A stretch of DNA of 64,000 nt from Lunularia cruciata (GCA_948567375.1 OX419757.1:50031665-50095664), one strand, 5' to 3'; counted from the first letter of the stretch, positions 16,771-30,780 are shown. A program made the numbers and translations. The notes: generated by a model from the letters alone, not told the origin.

Positions 16771-18729
16771 CACTCGTTCTGGAGTGTATGAAATCACTCC
16801 TCTCACTCGAATTCAGATGTCTGTGCTTCTCGCCTCGAATTGTCAGAGTCCTAAAACCCTTTGCGTTGACAACGGCCTTTCTCTCCTAAAGATTCCCTAT
16901 AATCCTTAGCCCTCACCGAATATTCCCTTCAGTACAGTATACTGCGGTCCTCTGTTTATTATCCTCTGGACTTCTGAATTTACTGCCACGTGCAATAAAC
17001 CGGTTTACTCTAGCAAATATAGCTCCAGTTCAGGTCCCAAATTGCGGTGGCCTTTCCTAAGTATTTCTTGAGACATACAAAGACATCGGAACTTAAGGTC
17101 TCTTAAGGTCATTGAAATACTATTTATCCTTTTGTACGTATCTGTCTTGCATCATGAACATAATACTCCCATAATCAAAGCTAGACTTAATTTTCTTAAA
17201 ATTTGTTGGTGTGGGAAGTTTCTTCAGGGATTTGTTTTCAACTTCAGTATCTTGGTTTGCTTTGCCTGATTATTCTCTTGCAATTTTGGGTTCTGAGGTT
17301 TGTTTAAGGCACCTCGTGTGAATTTGTTCAAAAGTGCATTTCGATCAACCTCAATTCTCTAGGTATAGAGAGGGTAGCATGTACCATAATTTTTCAAGCA
17401 AAACATAGATGTGCGGACTATTATATATATATGAATGCATTATAAGACAATATCATATATTCATTTACCCTTAATGTTGTTAAGCTTGCTCAACTTTTAT
17501 TCTTCAAGAACTGTTGGCATTCTTCGCATGGAGAAACAAGGGGTTGATGCCAATGATTTGATTCCTTGAAAAATGTAGGCTTTGTTTACATGGCCAATTG
17601 ATTACATCAAACATCGCTAAAGAGGACATAACGTTGTGATAAGTGCCTGGAAATGCTCATCTAGAACAAATATCAACATTGAGAGGTACTAAATCAAACG
17701 CCCTCCATGTGCAATAATGTAATGGGGAAGATTGTACGACTATAAAGTGCACACATGCAACTTTAGTAGGAGAAAGCATAATTGTAATCTCTATAGTAGG
17801 TATTAGAACCATTAAGAGCGACAAAATGCCATGTTGGTATCACACATGTTGACAACCCCCACCCATTCAGAGAGCAAAGGTCCTGCAGAAGATATGGTTT
17901 GGTTTTACGTCTTTCAGTGGAGAAGTCATTTCGAAAAAGCATTCTCTATTATCATAGATCTACAACATTCTTCCTTCAAGTTTGTGCATTTAAAATTTAC
18001 TGATGTATAAAATGATAGACAGACATGTGCATCATGTAAACCTGGCGATGGTGATCTTGTCTCATCTCTACAGTGGGCAGTAAGAATGGCCGTGCGTTTT
18101 CAGCTGATCATGTCACCGTAGGGAGAAGGAGTTCATGAGCATAGAGAATCGGCAGATGAAGCTGCTGAGAGTCTACTTGACATGTGTGGTAAGGAGCTCT
18201 CATCGGAAATGCGTCCTTGACCATCGCGAATCTTGAAGTCGCTGCTTACTGCTTCAATGAGTAGGAGAGTCTGGTACAGTCGTCTGTTTTGAATCACAGA
18301 ACGTAATTGTTTATGGCGGTACATATCTATAAACTACTACATCTGTAGCACATTACACTACAGATACTTCTGACAGTGTATGACAGTGTTCTAAGTCCCA
18401 CCTACCTGATGAGAGCTCTCTAATTATGATTGTTTCCCGTAATCACACTTGTCTACTTCGACAATCTACATATCATCGTTTGCGGGGTCCTAAGAAATAT
18501 CAGGTGGGGTTTGGTGCAACTTCTGGCTTGCTAGCAAGCTAGCGAATGATTTGAATCTGTACAAGCAATCTGGACTTAATATCTGAAACAACAGCCACTA
18601 CCGTTTTAATACTACAAGTACAAATAATCTGGACGTAATATCTAAAACAACAGCCACTACCGTTTTAATACTACAAGTTCTTTAGTCTTTATGTGTATAT
18701 ATCTATCGATCCCTTACAATATCTTCTGT
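16771..18729. other. Intergenic: ASL promoter side and FAR 3' side
   Basis: ASL and FAR both read leftward, so this stretch holds the ASL promoter and leader plus the FAR 3' end. A telobox-like AAACCCT lies at about 16854-16860, some 85 bp upstream of the ASL start codon; such boxes are frequent in promoters of growth and nucleotide-metabolism genes. The rest is AT-rich, with no coding signal apart from short chance frames. Confidence 0.55.
18559..18677. repeat. Tandem duplication, 2 x 59 bp, downstream of FAR
   Basis: A 59 bp unit beginning GTACAAGCAATCTGG is repeated directly at 18618 with only a handful of mismatches. It lies just past the FAR stop codon (18730), probably in the 3' untranslated or flanking region. 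Confidence 0.9.
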
Positions 18730-21700
18730 CTAATCCTCTACTGTGGTTCTCCTTTCCCCGACAACAGATCCCATGCCTTTCCAGTACCCAGTGAAACGGC
18801 TTTTGTCCGGCGTACCTCGCCACTTCAATACGTGCTGTCTGAGTCCTGGTATGTGAATGTCGTTTAAGTAGTTATACCAATTGACGTTTCTCACGCTGTA
18901 GCTGAAGATTGCCTTCTCCTCACTTGAAACCTGAGTGAGAAGTTTCTCACTGTTTGTTGCGTCAAACCTGTTCAAAGCTCATTACAGATGTTAGTGACTT
19001 TGTCTAGCGACTGTCTAATGACCAAGCTGAACATGACGACTCAGCCATTGACAGACGTCGAAGTGCCAAGTTTTGGGTATGGTTGATCCAGTCTATTGTT
19101 GATGAATCCTCGGGATTATGCGGACTGACAAATCGAAAGAACGACATGTCAAATGGATCAGGAGAATGACTAATCAGGTCATGTGGCCTGGGGCTATATA
19201 CCTGCCCTCGTAAAAAACATAAGGTTTGTAAATCTTTGCCATGTGGCTTAAGCGTCGGAATTGCATCTCCAAGGAGGCGCGAGACTTGTTCTTCAACCAC
19301 GGCAAAGCAGTCATCTGCGATGAGGACACATTTGTTTAAGTAGCCTCTTGACTTGGTTGAACTTGCTGGAAGGTGGGAATTGACAAGTAAACAGTAAAAT
19401 TTTCATAGAAGTCAATCTGCGATGGAGGACATCACTAACCATATACGGCAATTTGTAGTTCCACCACAGGTAGATCCTATATTCATAATCCTTTTTGTAA
19501 AGGTTCATGTGTCCGACTTGGATCGCCTTGTTGTGTTTATCAAGCATCGGATGCCTGGTGAAATGATCGAAGCACGTTTGCGCTATCGTGTTCATCCTCA
19601 AAGGGTTGCTAGAAGAACTAGCCACTTGATAGACGAACGGATGTCGTTGAGGGTGCCCTGCGTGTTTGGTCATTGCTGCCAGTATCGTGTTCACCACCAC
19701 ATCGGCGGGTATCTGTATCATAAAAGGTGACCAGAAAATGTGGATTGGAGAAGGAACTTGCTTCAGAAATGAAAAGAGTCAACGTAGTGAAATTGGAGCA
19801 GCACTATGTTACCAAACGTGTTCCAAACTTCAAGGTCGAAACTCAGGAATGAAGGGAGTCACTTACAACATCCAGGATAGTTTCAGGATCAACCAAAAAC
19901 CCGTTCATTTGTCCTTTCCCATAAGCAATCACAATGGGATCGAGCATTCTGCAATGCCCAACATATCACACTTTAGAACACGTGATACCACAGCGTAAGA
20001 ATACCGACATTGAAATAAATCCAATTCCAGGAGGGTTATGAAGCAGCAGGCAAATCTATAACAGAGGAATGAAGTTTAAATCAACCCCACCTAGTTCCTT
20101 CCATCCAGCCGGGAACTGGTTCTTGAAGGGTACTTTCTACGACGCTGGGTCGAATGATAGCAACCGGTATATTTCCCTTTTCTCGCATAACCATCTGCTC
20201 TCCCATCGCCTTTGTAAAGACGTAGGTATCTTGCCAGCCATACATCTCAGCCCTGGATGAAAGTAATTTGTAAGCCGAAACAGGAAAAGTAAGCTGCATT
20301 TCAGAAGATACAATCTGCAGCTGCGCATTTCATTGTCAGCAAAATCCCTGCTTGCAGCAAGTGATTTCTCACCTTTGCAATCCGAACTCCACCATTTTCT
20401 CCTTGATGACTTTCTCGGTATCCTTTGCGCCACACTCTCGAGTAACTTCCACAACCATCTCTTCGGCAAGTCGCATTTCAACTTCAGGGTCCAACTGAGG
20501 AAAATTCTTCACTCGATTGAAAACTGTGATCTCAGGTCCAACTTCGTCCTTCACGTCATATTGCGCTATTTGTGCTGCAAGACTTTCGCCGAATTGGAAA
20601 GGCTTCTCTAAAGAAGATCCTTTTCTTTTGCCATTGACATAAGCTGAAACCAAAATCATCACAATCGTTTAAGGCAGAGTACATACTGCACGTTAAATTT
20701 CAGAATTCTGGCTGGATACGGAGGGTCCCTGTTGCTCATACGGCATTTGTGTTTATTTTATGAAACAATTGGGTGGACCATTGCTACTGCACAAGAATAT
20801 CGAAGCTAGTATATTACCCGTTGAGACATGGAGAAAAAGAGGTACTCGTTTGCATTGCCTGGCGAATTCCAACAACCTCCATGGCCCGAAAGTGTTTACT
20901 TTAAGTGCAGTGTCGTATCTGCAAAAGAAATAGGTGAGAACTTTACCAATTCATTGACTCAAATGCATAATGTCCCTGGAAAAGGAACAGACGAAGAAAA
21001 TGTCAAGTATGTCTACGTATGGCCGATCACGGCTCAGGTGACATTTTGTGTCCTGCGATATCCAGCATGATCACAGCGTCGAGAGTATTTACCTCTCGTC
21101 AAACGTAGTTGTTGCTGCGGAATTCACAATTACATCGATAACACCCCCTATCATGTCCAAAGTGGCCTGTGAAACTCCAAGACCAGGCACGGCAATGTTC
21201 CCACTAATAGGGGAAATTCTTTCCCGCATGAATTGCTCATATCCCCCTCTATATTTCTCTTTTAGCCTTATGAACAAATCGGAGGCTATAATCTGCAAAT
21301 CAGTCAAAGGTTTAAAACCAGGAACGTTGAAAAGGACTGAGATTGCAGACAATGACCATGAAGTTCTCAAACAACAGACTCCACAGGTCTCTCAAAGTTA
21401 CAAATCTTAATATATATAACACATATTGAAAAGCAAAGAGGTCATACTTCCGCCAGTCTCGCATCCACCGTCTTGTCTGAACGGGGTTGAATGAGCAGGT
21501 ATAATGATCCAATATCTGGTTGGACTCGCAGTATCTTCTCCACCAACACTGCAAGAACGTAGACAAATAAGCACCAAACCAGATCATGGAATTTGAGCTT
21601 GAATTCAAGTATGAGCCGAACAGCAGCTGTAACTATCCACGAATCCAGTAACAGCCAATATGTGAGAGATCTCCCAGTTGCTTGTGTAGTACCTTTGGCC

Positions 21701-22673
21701 AGAAATCCAGTTGACCCTGTTATCAGTATATTCTTTCCCTTGAGAAAATACTTGATATGTAGAACTTCTGACCCATCTTCGGCAGTAGCTGGGCCCAAAT
21801 TCGTAGATTTGATCTCTGTGTACTTTTCAGCACAACCGATGGTCGATGACGATCCTGCTGTGGAACCAGACGCATCTGCCTTGACATTACCGCTGATTGT
21901 TTGGAGCACAGAAACACCGTCTCCATTTATTCGAGCTGCTGCAGCTCCCTTGTTTTCAGGAATACGGTCTGATATATGTACTTGTTCTTCGCCTTTGGAA
22001 CGAAAAATGTTGCTTCCTTTAGCTTGATTCGTGACGGATACACGTCTTTCCGCAATGGAAGCTATGGACGATATTGTGCTGGACACAATGGATTCGAGAT
22101 CGTCACTTTCAGTCTCCTCAGCGATCCCATTTACTTGAAGCAAAGAAGGTCCATCGCTGCCGACGACCTTATTTAAGCTTGCTGATTTCATAGAGACTAC
22201 GGGATTCACGTCATCTGCACCATCAGCTCATGAACTTCATCAGAATTGCACTGAATAACATGGACACAAAAGCCACCGACATGCACAGGTCGGGAAGTAA
22301 AGAAAATTCCAGAACCGACTACATATTCTAGCATACGAGAGCGACTGCGCAAGTTAAGCACCAGATTCCCTGTGTCCTCACCTGTAGACCTGTCTCCATT
22401 GACTTGGTAAACCTTCATTATATCACCATTACTCTCATCTGTGCTTCTCGGACTCCCTGGAAGATTTTCAGGGAGTTTCAGACTGCAACCTCTAGTTTGC
22501 AGCTGAGTTTTAGAGCCCACTAGAGTCAAGGGGCCACACGAATACGGCCGGATCGCATTCGTCTGTCTGAAGGCCCGGGCTCGCGGTTCAGGAGTTGTGG
22601 CAGCCTTTTCTGGAAGACCGTTTATCCCAGCTTTCTGAGCTGCAAATACTGCCAAACCATGACTACTCGCCAT
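18730..22673 (-). CDS. MS2: Fatty acyl-CoA/ACP reductase, MS2/FAR2 type, plastid-like N-terminus, 11 exons
   Basis: Exons, high to low: 22673-22382, 22214-21693, 21548-21448, 21292-21093, 20918-20818, 20643-20373, 20252-20091, 19948-19867, 19712-19440, 19314-19202, 18967-18730. Phases agree at every junction; the sum is 2355 nt (784 residues). The family reduces fatty acyl thioesters to primary alcohols with NADPH; MS2-type members supply alcohols for sporopollenin and spore or pollen walls. The extended Rossmann signature GSTGFLAK is at 264-271, NSAATTTFDERYD follows, and the catalytic Tyr-x3-Lys (YVFTK) is at 506-510. The C-terminal male-sterility domain ends with the conserved block WYNYLNDIHIPGLRQHVLK. 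Residues 1 to about 245 form a long, Ser-rich, poorly conserved extension holding a likely transit peptide. The least certain junction is the acceptor of exon 10 (19314); an alternative AG exists upstream. Confidence 0.92.
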
Positions 22674-25600
22674 GATGAGAAAACCAGATATCTGGTGTGA
22701 GAACCTGTGTCACTTATTTAGCTTGCGTTTTCGAACTAGAACATCTGTAAGCACGAGCTAAGTCTCAAGTTTGTGTGCGGAGAATCGCTGAAATCTTTTC
22801 GATCGGAAAGCGAAGAAAAAGTGTACGGGCGGTGATCATCAAACGATACTCGTTGACATGTACTAGCTTGATACCTGAACGTCTCAGGAAATTTCCAACT
22901 ACAGAACTAGCGGCAAGATTGTGTCAAATTCTTTCTACAAAACCTCCTTCAGAAAATGTCGAAGGAGGTGAGATATATATACTAGTTCATCAAGAAAGAT
23001 GCTGAAAGAAGAATCCAGAACAGATGCAAGTCCTGTTGAAGATTTTTTGATGTCTGCAGATCTAGATGTGAGAGACGAGTCTCTGCACGAGAGGGAACCT
23101 AAAGTTTGAGCATGCACACACGGCCTGCTGGCGAGAAAATCTGCTGATGAACTAGCATGCCGATTCAGACTCAAACCCTCAAGAAGCACATCCGATGAAG
23201 CAAGATGAAACTGCTGTCTCGCGAGGTGAACTCAGAGAGCTCTGCAGATATAGTTTCCCAGATCCGTCTCGGATAGAAACGGTATACTCTGTGGATATCA
23301 ACGACCAAACCAGCTAGCTGAAATGGGCACGAAACATGCCCAGCTCAACGGCCCGCTGCTACGTGTTACCAGCCAGCTTTGAATTTGCAACTGTGGACAC
23401 TTGATTTCTACCGTTAATCCCAAACGTTGTCAATCCCGCGGGTCGTTTGACAGGCTCGAGTGGCTTGGGATAGAACGTTGAGGACAGGATAGGAGATGGA
23501 ACGATTTGACTTGCTTATGTAGCCAGACTGCAGTAAAGTTACGTGAAAGCATTACCCTTTTGATAGCGAGATGCTTCTGACTGATGGCGGTTTGTTGGGA
23601 CACATCACATGGCATGCTCCCTGCAGTAATATGTTTCAAAAGCTATTGCAGCTATGAAAAGTTGGAACTTCAGTTGTGATAGCTGTTGACATGATAGCAT
23701 CCTCTAATTCTTAACTTCAATATCTGTTCAAGTGCTTCAACTCTTACATAATTCATACATGTGCCTGATGTAAGTATTCTTCAAACGATAATAACGAATT
23801 CAAAAACTCTTTGTCCGCAAGATCCCAGACATGTGACTTCTCTGCACCAGCGGGGGGACACTCATGGCCTCAAAACGCAGACGCACAGAGGAATCAACGT
23901 TGCTCCCTGTAAGAGCCAGACGGTTTTCCCAACGTGTGCCGTGCGAAAAGACGCGAACCGCTTTACATAGAGACAAAATATCTTTGGCTTCCAGTTCCCC
24001 TTCGAATTCGATAGTACCTTCATTAGTGATGTTACGAGACTCACTTTAGCATGCGATACATTGTACTATGTTTCCTAAAGTAGCTCGGGCTGCAGTCTGG
24101 TGGTCATCCATGGAGGTGGATCCCTTGCTAAACTGACTTCGATCCACGAAGTTGGGTCGACCTTCCTCTCTAGAAGAACTTCTGGCTGGCTACAATTATT
24201 TTATCTAAGATCCAAGTCAAAGACGTCAGTCATCCTGTAGAATTGTTGCAGCGTACTTACTCACTCTGACGCTCGACCTGAGGTCGAGTAACTGTGAGAT
24301 AGGGTTCCACAGCACATGGCTCAGAGCACAAATAGGTCGCCACACTGATCACGTGCTCATCATCACTGTCTGGTATTACTCATTAACCTATAGTCTTGTT
24401 CCTATTGTACTTAGTACTCCCTATGTCCAAGGTTATATACATCAACAGTTCAAGAATTTGGAGAGGTCTGCAGCGAGCAAGGAATTGCCTCGATAGTCCG
24501 GTACCTTGTATCCGGTGTAAGATTACTGATAGGATTCCTTGGATCAGAGAGAAAACAAAGCACCTCACCCACATATCATACTGACAATGTGCTAAACTTC
24601 ACTTGTGCTACGTTCCTTATCTTTGGGAAACCATCAGGCCCCGACAGTGATCTTGCTTTTCAGCTCGATTTGGACCAGTAGAGAAGTTAGCCATACTAAT
24701 GTACACGTTCATCACTTCTTCATTCCTGCACTGGAAAGGTATGAACCTGATATCGATGATACTTGCAACATGCCTGTAGAACTTATTGCGGGTAAATGTT
24801 GAACAGAAAGATGATATACGAGGTTGAAAAACATCAGATTGCCATATTGTCGGCTGGGGTCATACTTTCGACAACAGAGAACTATGTTTGAAAGTCGGAA
24901 CGCGAATCGTTAGATAGAATTTTGACGAAAGTAGCAACAGTGGGGCTATGGGTGTGGGGATCGTTGCTGAGAGGAGTCTTGCGTCGGCAAAACGTCCTGA
25001 AAGTTGCAATTCCTCACTGTGTATTCAATGCGGAACTGCCTTGGTTTCATAATGCGGTAGCAATAATCTCTTCGAGCATGGCAGTTTTGCTGCAGAGAGA
25101 CGCTCCTAGCTCGAGGAGACAACTTAGAGTTGTTTGTTAGAATGTACTCAAAGGAAGCTTAATTTCTGGTTCTGATTCAATGTCGAGAAATGTTCAATCT
25201 ACGAAACCTACGTATACCAACTTGAAGAAAAGGTATCGATCACATTGAAATTCGATTTATATCCTACGAAGTACGGTTGCAAGTGTACCTCCGGAGTTCC
25301 ATGTTTTAAAGGAGAGAGCTAAGCCAAACGTCATATGCCTTCAGGTTGTGCGTCACGCTAGGGTCAAGATGCGACTTTTTCGGTGAGATGTGAACAACTT
25401 AAAGGAACAACTACTCCTCGTGCAATAGAGCTAGCAATTTGTCTCTCTAGGTCAACAGTTAATGAGCTAGTCAGGTAAGCAGTTGGCCTGGGATTGACAG
25501 GGGCGGAGTCTAGTTTATGATAGGTCTTTGTCTCCGTCGACTGCGTAGATGGATTCAATGCCATGAGGTAAAAGGTGTTTATCTTGTACGTTTGTTGCAT

Positions 25601-28600
25601 AGGCCCTCTCAACTCGAGACGAACCCCAGAAATTGCTTTCAGTGGCTTGTTGGTGCCATAAAAGACATATATATAATTGACCAACCACACAGGTATGAAC
25701 ATGGTGTGACTTGAGCTATGTCATCTTCTTAGCCTCTACACCTTACTTTGATTTAATCTGAGAGACACACTCAATGAACATTTTACATCCTCTCTATGCA
25801 CCTAACTAACATCCTTGAGAGAAGAGGCCTTGAAATGTATATTCAATTCTGAAATTCCCTGTCAATCCTCACACCGTGCAACAATACCAGGATAACGTGT
25901 TGCTGGAATAGTTCATGGAATTTGTCCACTATCTGCCTTGTAGTGGCTGTGGGAAGAATGGCTGTGGGAAGAATTTCCAGAAAAGGAAAATGCTGTCATA
26001 TTATTCATGTATTATCGTCATCGCATGTGACCTTGAATTTTCAGAAGTGCGTTTGATAAAAACATTTGAACGCAGTTTCAAGACATCAGAGTGCACTGCC
26101 TTCCTCTTCCCTGTCGAACGCATCTTTCATTGCTCTGATCCATTCATAATTGCATCCCATCTACGTACCGGCGCTCGTAGCCTATGCTGTCTCAATCCTA
26201 CCTTGCCATCTCCAACTTCGCAATTAATAACCACGAGTCCAAGGATATAAGGATACACCCTCGGTTGAGCCCTCTTAGCTGATCTCATTCTCAATAACCA
26301 GAAAAGCGAGAAGTATAATTACTGAGGCTCCTGCAATACTGTGGATTCCAATGTCGTGGCTGAACAGCTCTGTGATGACTGATAATTTTACTTAGCGCAT
26401 GATGGAAATTCGCTCCAAATCGGAAGCTGTATGATTGCGGAGTTGGTTATTTTCTCGTGTGGTATACATCAATCAAAGCTGCAACTGTTGGTAGCTCGTT
26501 CCACAGTATCGTGGATGAAGATCTACCTACCAGGAGACAGCCGGTGCGTGTGTGTTCTATCGCTGGATAATAATCTAAGCTCAAATACCTGATTGACATA
26601 TTGATATCCATTCAGGAAGACGAACTTATCATATGCATGGTCAGTAGGAGCGGTTACTTCCGACCTGGAAATTGCACTTACAGAGAATTAGAAGTGATAC
26701 TAAAATTTTATGAACGCAACTTCTTACATAGTTGCACAAATGAGGATTAGGGTTTGATTAGTGCAATGTTTAAGAAAACTTTCTTTGATCGTGACCTTAC
26801 TACTTGCATAGTTTGGTTATCTTAGGTGCAGTAGGGTAGACATCTCGTATCGATACTATTGGGACCAGTCCCATTCTACATCTTTTGTGTCTCTCCTTTG
26901 TCCGACTTGATGGGGTCTTCCCCCCTTTCCTTCGTGTTTGCTACGCGGTGGCTTGAAGAAAAAATATTTGTTTTAATCGAGAGCTGAATACTTTTATATA
27001 TAGTTTTGACATCCCTACGTACTTTGATCGCCAGTATCAGTTGTTGCTATCAATTTAGAACCGCACACAGAATGTGTCAGTGAACCGAAAGTTCCCGGGG
27101 ACTCTTTACTACTAATCTCCAAAGCTATCTGGACCTGGAAGTCCACAGCGAAAATTGGGGAGCGGACAAACCTAGCAAGAGTCGGCAACTAGGTTGGTTT
27201 CCTGGATTTAGGTGAGTCATTGCTGGGTGCATTTACGGTTTGGAGCATTTGAAATTGAAATTTCTGGACTATATTGACCTACCAATTACTCGAGTGAGTA
27301 CTGTGACAATTTTGTGGGCGAGCTCATGCAGATGCGGGAGAGTTGCGTTGTCGGGAACTTTCATTTGATCTAAGGCCGTTATTTCAGTAGACTCTACTGG
27401 GGTCCACTCACGCTGTACGCTTCGCAGCTCGTAACTCGTTATACTGCATTGTTTTCTGAGCAGTTTTGGGTTTGGCTAAGCAAATTCGATAACCGTTGCA
27501 CATGGTTGCTCAAAGCCATTTCGTTCAGGAGACCTTAACTAAAAAAATTTCGTAGAACTTAGAAGCGACCGTTACACTCCAAGTTTTCAATTTTGTTACT
27601 CATCCAAGAATGCCGAGAATAGAAATAATTTCGTATGGGGAGTGAGGCGGAGGGGAATATGCTGATTATCTAGCGTTGCTGTACTGCTGCTCTGTTGTCA
27701 AGGCAGAACGCAAGGCACACTTGGACGACAAATCTCAATGTTGAGCACCTTCTATCAACGAGAGCCTAATTGCATCTGCATTTTGTCAAAAGAATTTGAC
27801 GATTACCGCGACTAGCTTCGTATTGTCTGGCAACAAATTTTATCCTATATCGTGGATTCCGCGATTTAAGTGTCATAAGTGATCTCGTTGTCAATGCGTT
27901 GAGAAAGCAGATTGACTAGAGATCTCAGTCAGCGATCCCCGGTGAATCTCATGGTTCGGTCGTTCGACATAATGTTTGAGGTTATCCAATATCAAGTCAG
28001 AGATTGCAATCGCAATCGCCAATGCCTTGAGAAAGCAGATTGAACAGTTTCAAAACTGGTGTTTCATTTCTGAGTCCATTACCTAAATATGGTAGGTTTA
28101 AACGCTAAATTCTAAATGATTTATACTGAGAATTCGAATACAAATTCATTAAACTTCGGTTTACACAGCAGTATTCTTGCATAACAACTTTACGTCATCT
28201 TTGACAACCGTATCGTAGTAAGCAGAGATTTGCATATCATTTGGCCATTTACGATTGAGAATTAGAGAAGTAACTTGCAAGAGGTTTCATTTGGGTTCTT
28301 TCCAAAGGACTAGAACTGTATATCAAACCACCACACGCTTTGAGAATCAATTCACCTCGAACGTGAGACTAATTTCGGCGTTTGAATGACGTTAGTTCCA
28401 CGAGATTCATGGCACTGTCAGGTCATGTGACGGTGTGATCGAAGATCACCGCTGGAAATCAGCTAGATATCAGAGAAGCTGAATCACTACACTCCCGAAA
28501 AAGAACACCTTATAATCGTATTGGAATGAGCTTTAAGATGTAAAACAAATTCTAGCCATAGACCCGTAAAAGAATATTATGTTTCTTTCATTTTTGTTAG

Positions 28601-29102
28601 AACTCTGAATCAGTTTCTAGTTGGAATCTCGTCCAAGAGATTATCAGGAATACGAATGTTCTAATAATTCTATCACGAGAAAATAACATCCTCATAATGG
28701 TCATGTTGCTCGTTTCAAGCATGCAATGATTTTCTTTTGTTCGAATGGTGTTTCTCAAAATGTCTTCTAAGACATTTTGTAAATCTTTGGAGAAACTGGC
28801 ATAAACAACATGCTCGTTTAGTCGTCGGTAGTGGGGACAGATCAAGCAAAATATTAAACTTCGTGATTATACTTGAAGATACAAGCAAAATGGCAGAAGC
28901 TCTTGTTTTCCTACAGGTTTGTTGTCGACGAAGAATAACTAATCCCAGATGAGAAAGTGTCTAAATGTCCAAAATTGTGTGTTGCAAGTATCATATGATC
29001 ATGTAGTACACGCTTTTCAGTGCACAATGTCGAATATGGATTCATGAAGGATGTCAGGATGCCCGTACTGATTGATATTTCGACTCGCATTAATACATCT
29101 AT
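22674..29102. other. Intergenic region between FAR and the expansin remnant
   Basis: About 6.4 kb. The first several hundred bases are the FAR leader and promoter side. I found no domain in any frame. A 24 bp word (CAATGCGTTGAGAAAGCAGA...) at 27892 recurs at 28020 with one mismatch. A segment near 26891-26950 resembles one near 3290-3346, hinting at an old dispersed repeat. Otherwise I see nothing definable. Confidence 0.5.
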
Positions 29103-30522
29103 TCATCGAAAGCAGCTTGAATTGTTCACGCCTCGTCTGCATATCTTCGTGTAAAGTAATGACGTCTTACAATACCCTACTCCACTTTCTGTTGTTATCA
29201 GCTTCATAAGTTTGGCCAATGAGTCAATGACCCAAGCCGTTGGAGTAAGGTGTTGAGAATTCCAGTGAGTGCCCACTGCCCAAAGTAACTCTGAATAAGA
29301 GCCTGACAGACGAGGTATTCGTTGGCTGACCAGAACAGTCTTCAGTGCAGTCATGCACTTCTCGCCTTTCAGCGCCATCGCTGCAACGTCGCCACCACCT
29401 GCTACATTCTAGACTCTGACATAGTTCCACCATGCATTTCCTCGAGGAGTGACTCGAAGTGCTCCTTGCCTGAAACGATTGCAAGGAACTTTGTAGTTTG
29501 ACAAGACGATTTGTTGCTTAGTAAATGTGTTTGATTACAGTATCAAAGCAGTTCCATAGAATCCCGTGAATTCCAACGTACAGTAGACTCGAAACTGTAA
29601 AGTTGAACGTTCATAACTTACTTTCTGTATCGAACAGGGATGACTCCACCAATAGCCTGTGCAAGGATTTGAAAAATGGGACAACTTGAGAATGGAGCTT
29701 AGAACGATCGCACCAACCGCCAGTTGACTGGAGGATATGCATGATTTCTGTGACCACGATGCTTTTACCAGGGTAGCAACATGTGGTGCCCTCCAATTTA
29801 CACACGTTCCAAACAGGCTCCGCAACTGAGTCCATTGTTGACATGGTCGTTACTCAAAGGAGTAGAAGCAGTTCCAATACCAATATGATATAGGTCTTCG
29901 TAACCACATGCAACCACCTGCAAGAGTCAATATCAACGTAGAGATGAGCATGTATAATGCCTATGAGACGTAACATGCTCCTCACCAGAAATTCTGTCGT
30001 TTATTATTGTCATTCTTCTTGGCTGGAACCGAAATGTACAGACAAAGCCAGGCCCTGTGATGAAAAGTTCAAGGTTTAGTGGAGTTTTTGACATCGACAT
30101 AACGAAAGACACAATTTCAAGGTATTTAGATTACAGAATGTGTCTAAATTGGTTCAAGTTATAACTTTCTCAATAGTTACTGCATAAGCATATGCTGTGA
30201 TTTAGTGAAGAATACCAACAATAGACTGTGAACATCTCACCCATTGTGCCTGAAGCATCCGCTCCACCATAGAAAGTCGCATGTGCATCGCCCCATTCAG
30301 TCGTCGTCCAGGGCTCAACCGCATCCATAGTAGTCAGCTATGGCAGATCATGAATTCACACTTTTATTGTTCTTTAAACTTTTGATCCCACTTCCACGCT
30401 GATTGGAAATTGGATTCCATACCGCAAGGAACGCCCTCTGCTATCCATCCAGAACCCGACTTTGCGTGACACCAAGCTACTCTGTGGAGAAAAGTGGTTA
30501 GGACCATGAATGTCACAAGCAT
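29103..30522 (-). pseudogene. Decayed alpha-expansin gene
   Basis: Expansins are secreted wall-loosening proteins. Pieces in the right order on the minus strand: an ATG at 30522 starting a hydrophobic signal-peptide-like stretch (MLVTFMVLTTFL); HATFYGGADASGTMG near 30245-30290, the start of the expansin first domain, ending at a GTGAG donor; after a clear acceptor, ACGYEDLY and NNGLSCGAC (about 29922-29810); CYPGKSIVVTE and GGWCD in another frame; IGGVIPVRYRK in a further frame; then a last exon with WWNYVRV, GGGDVAAMALKGE and THWNSQ. At least two frameshifts lie in the middle exon, and a TAG interrupts the last exon between WWNYVRV and NVAGGGD, so no expansin can be made. The family match is strong; exact exon ends, especially of the first exon, are uncertain. 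Confidence 0.85.
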
Positions 30523-30780
30523 GGTGAGATAGAAGAGCCTATGGCTTGTGACATTGTCATCCGTTACTTTGAGTGGCAACCCATGGCCTCTGAATTTTCC
30601 CTGTTTTCCCTACTTCTCTGTCCTTTAGAATCGCAGTTTGGAGGTGGGTGCCTAAACGAGTGGGGACGGGAAGGTTAAGAAGGCAAAAGTGAACAGAAAA
30701 CAGAAAGACGATTTTGGTTTCCACAAACTACCTTTTCTAAACTATAGTACTTATTAACGTCCAATTCCGAATGAGGAAGA

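Noticed and set aside
25364-25702. Minus-strand frame with a GVRLELRGPMQQTY stretch faintly like an Ole e 1-type secreted protein
   Set aside because: The likeness covers only about 15 residues; the rest lacks the family's cysteines and turns, and no exons could be built around it.
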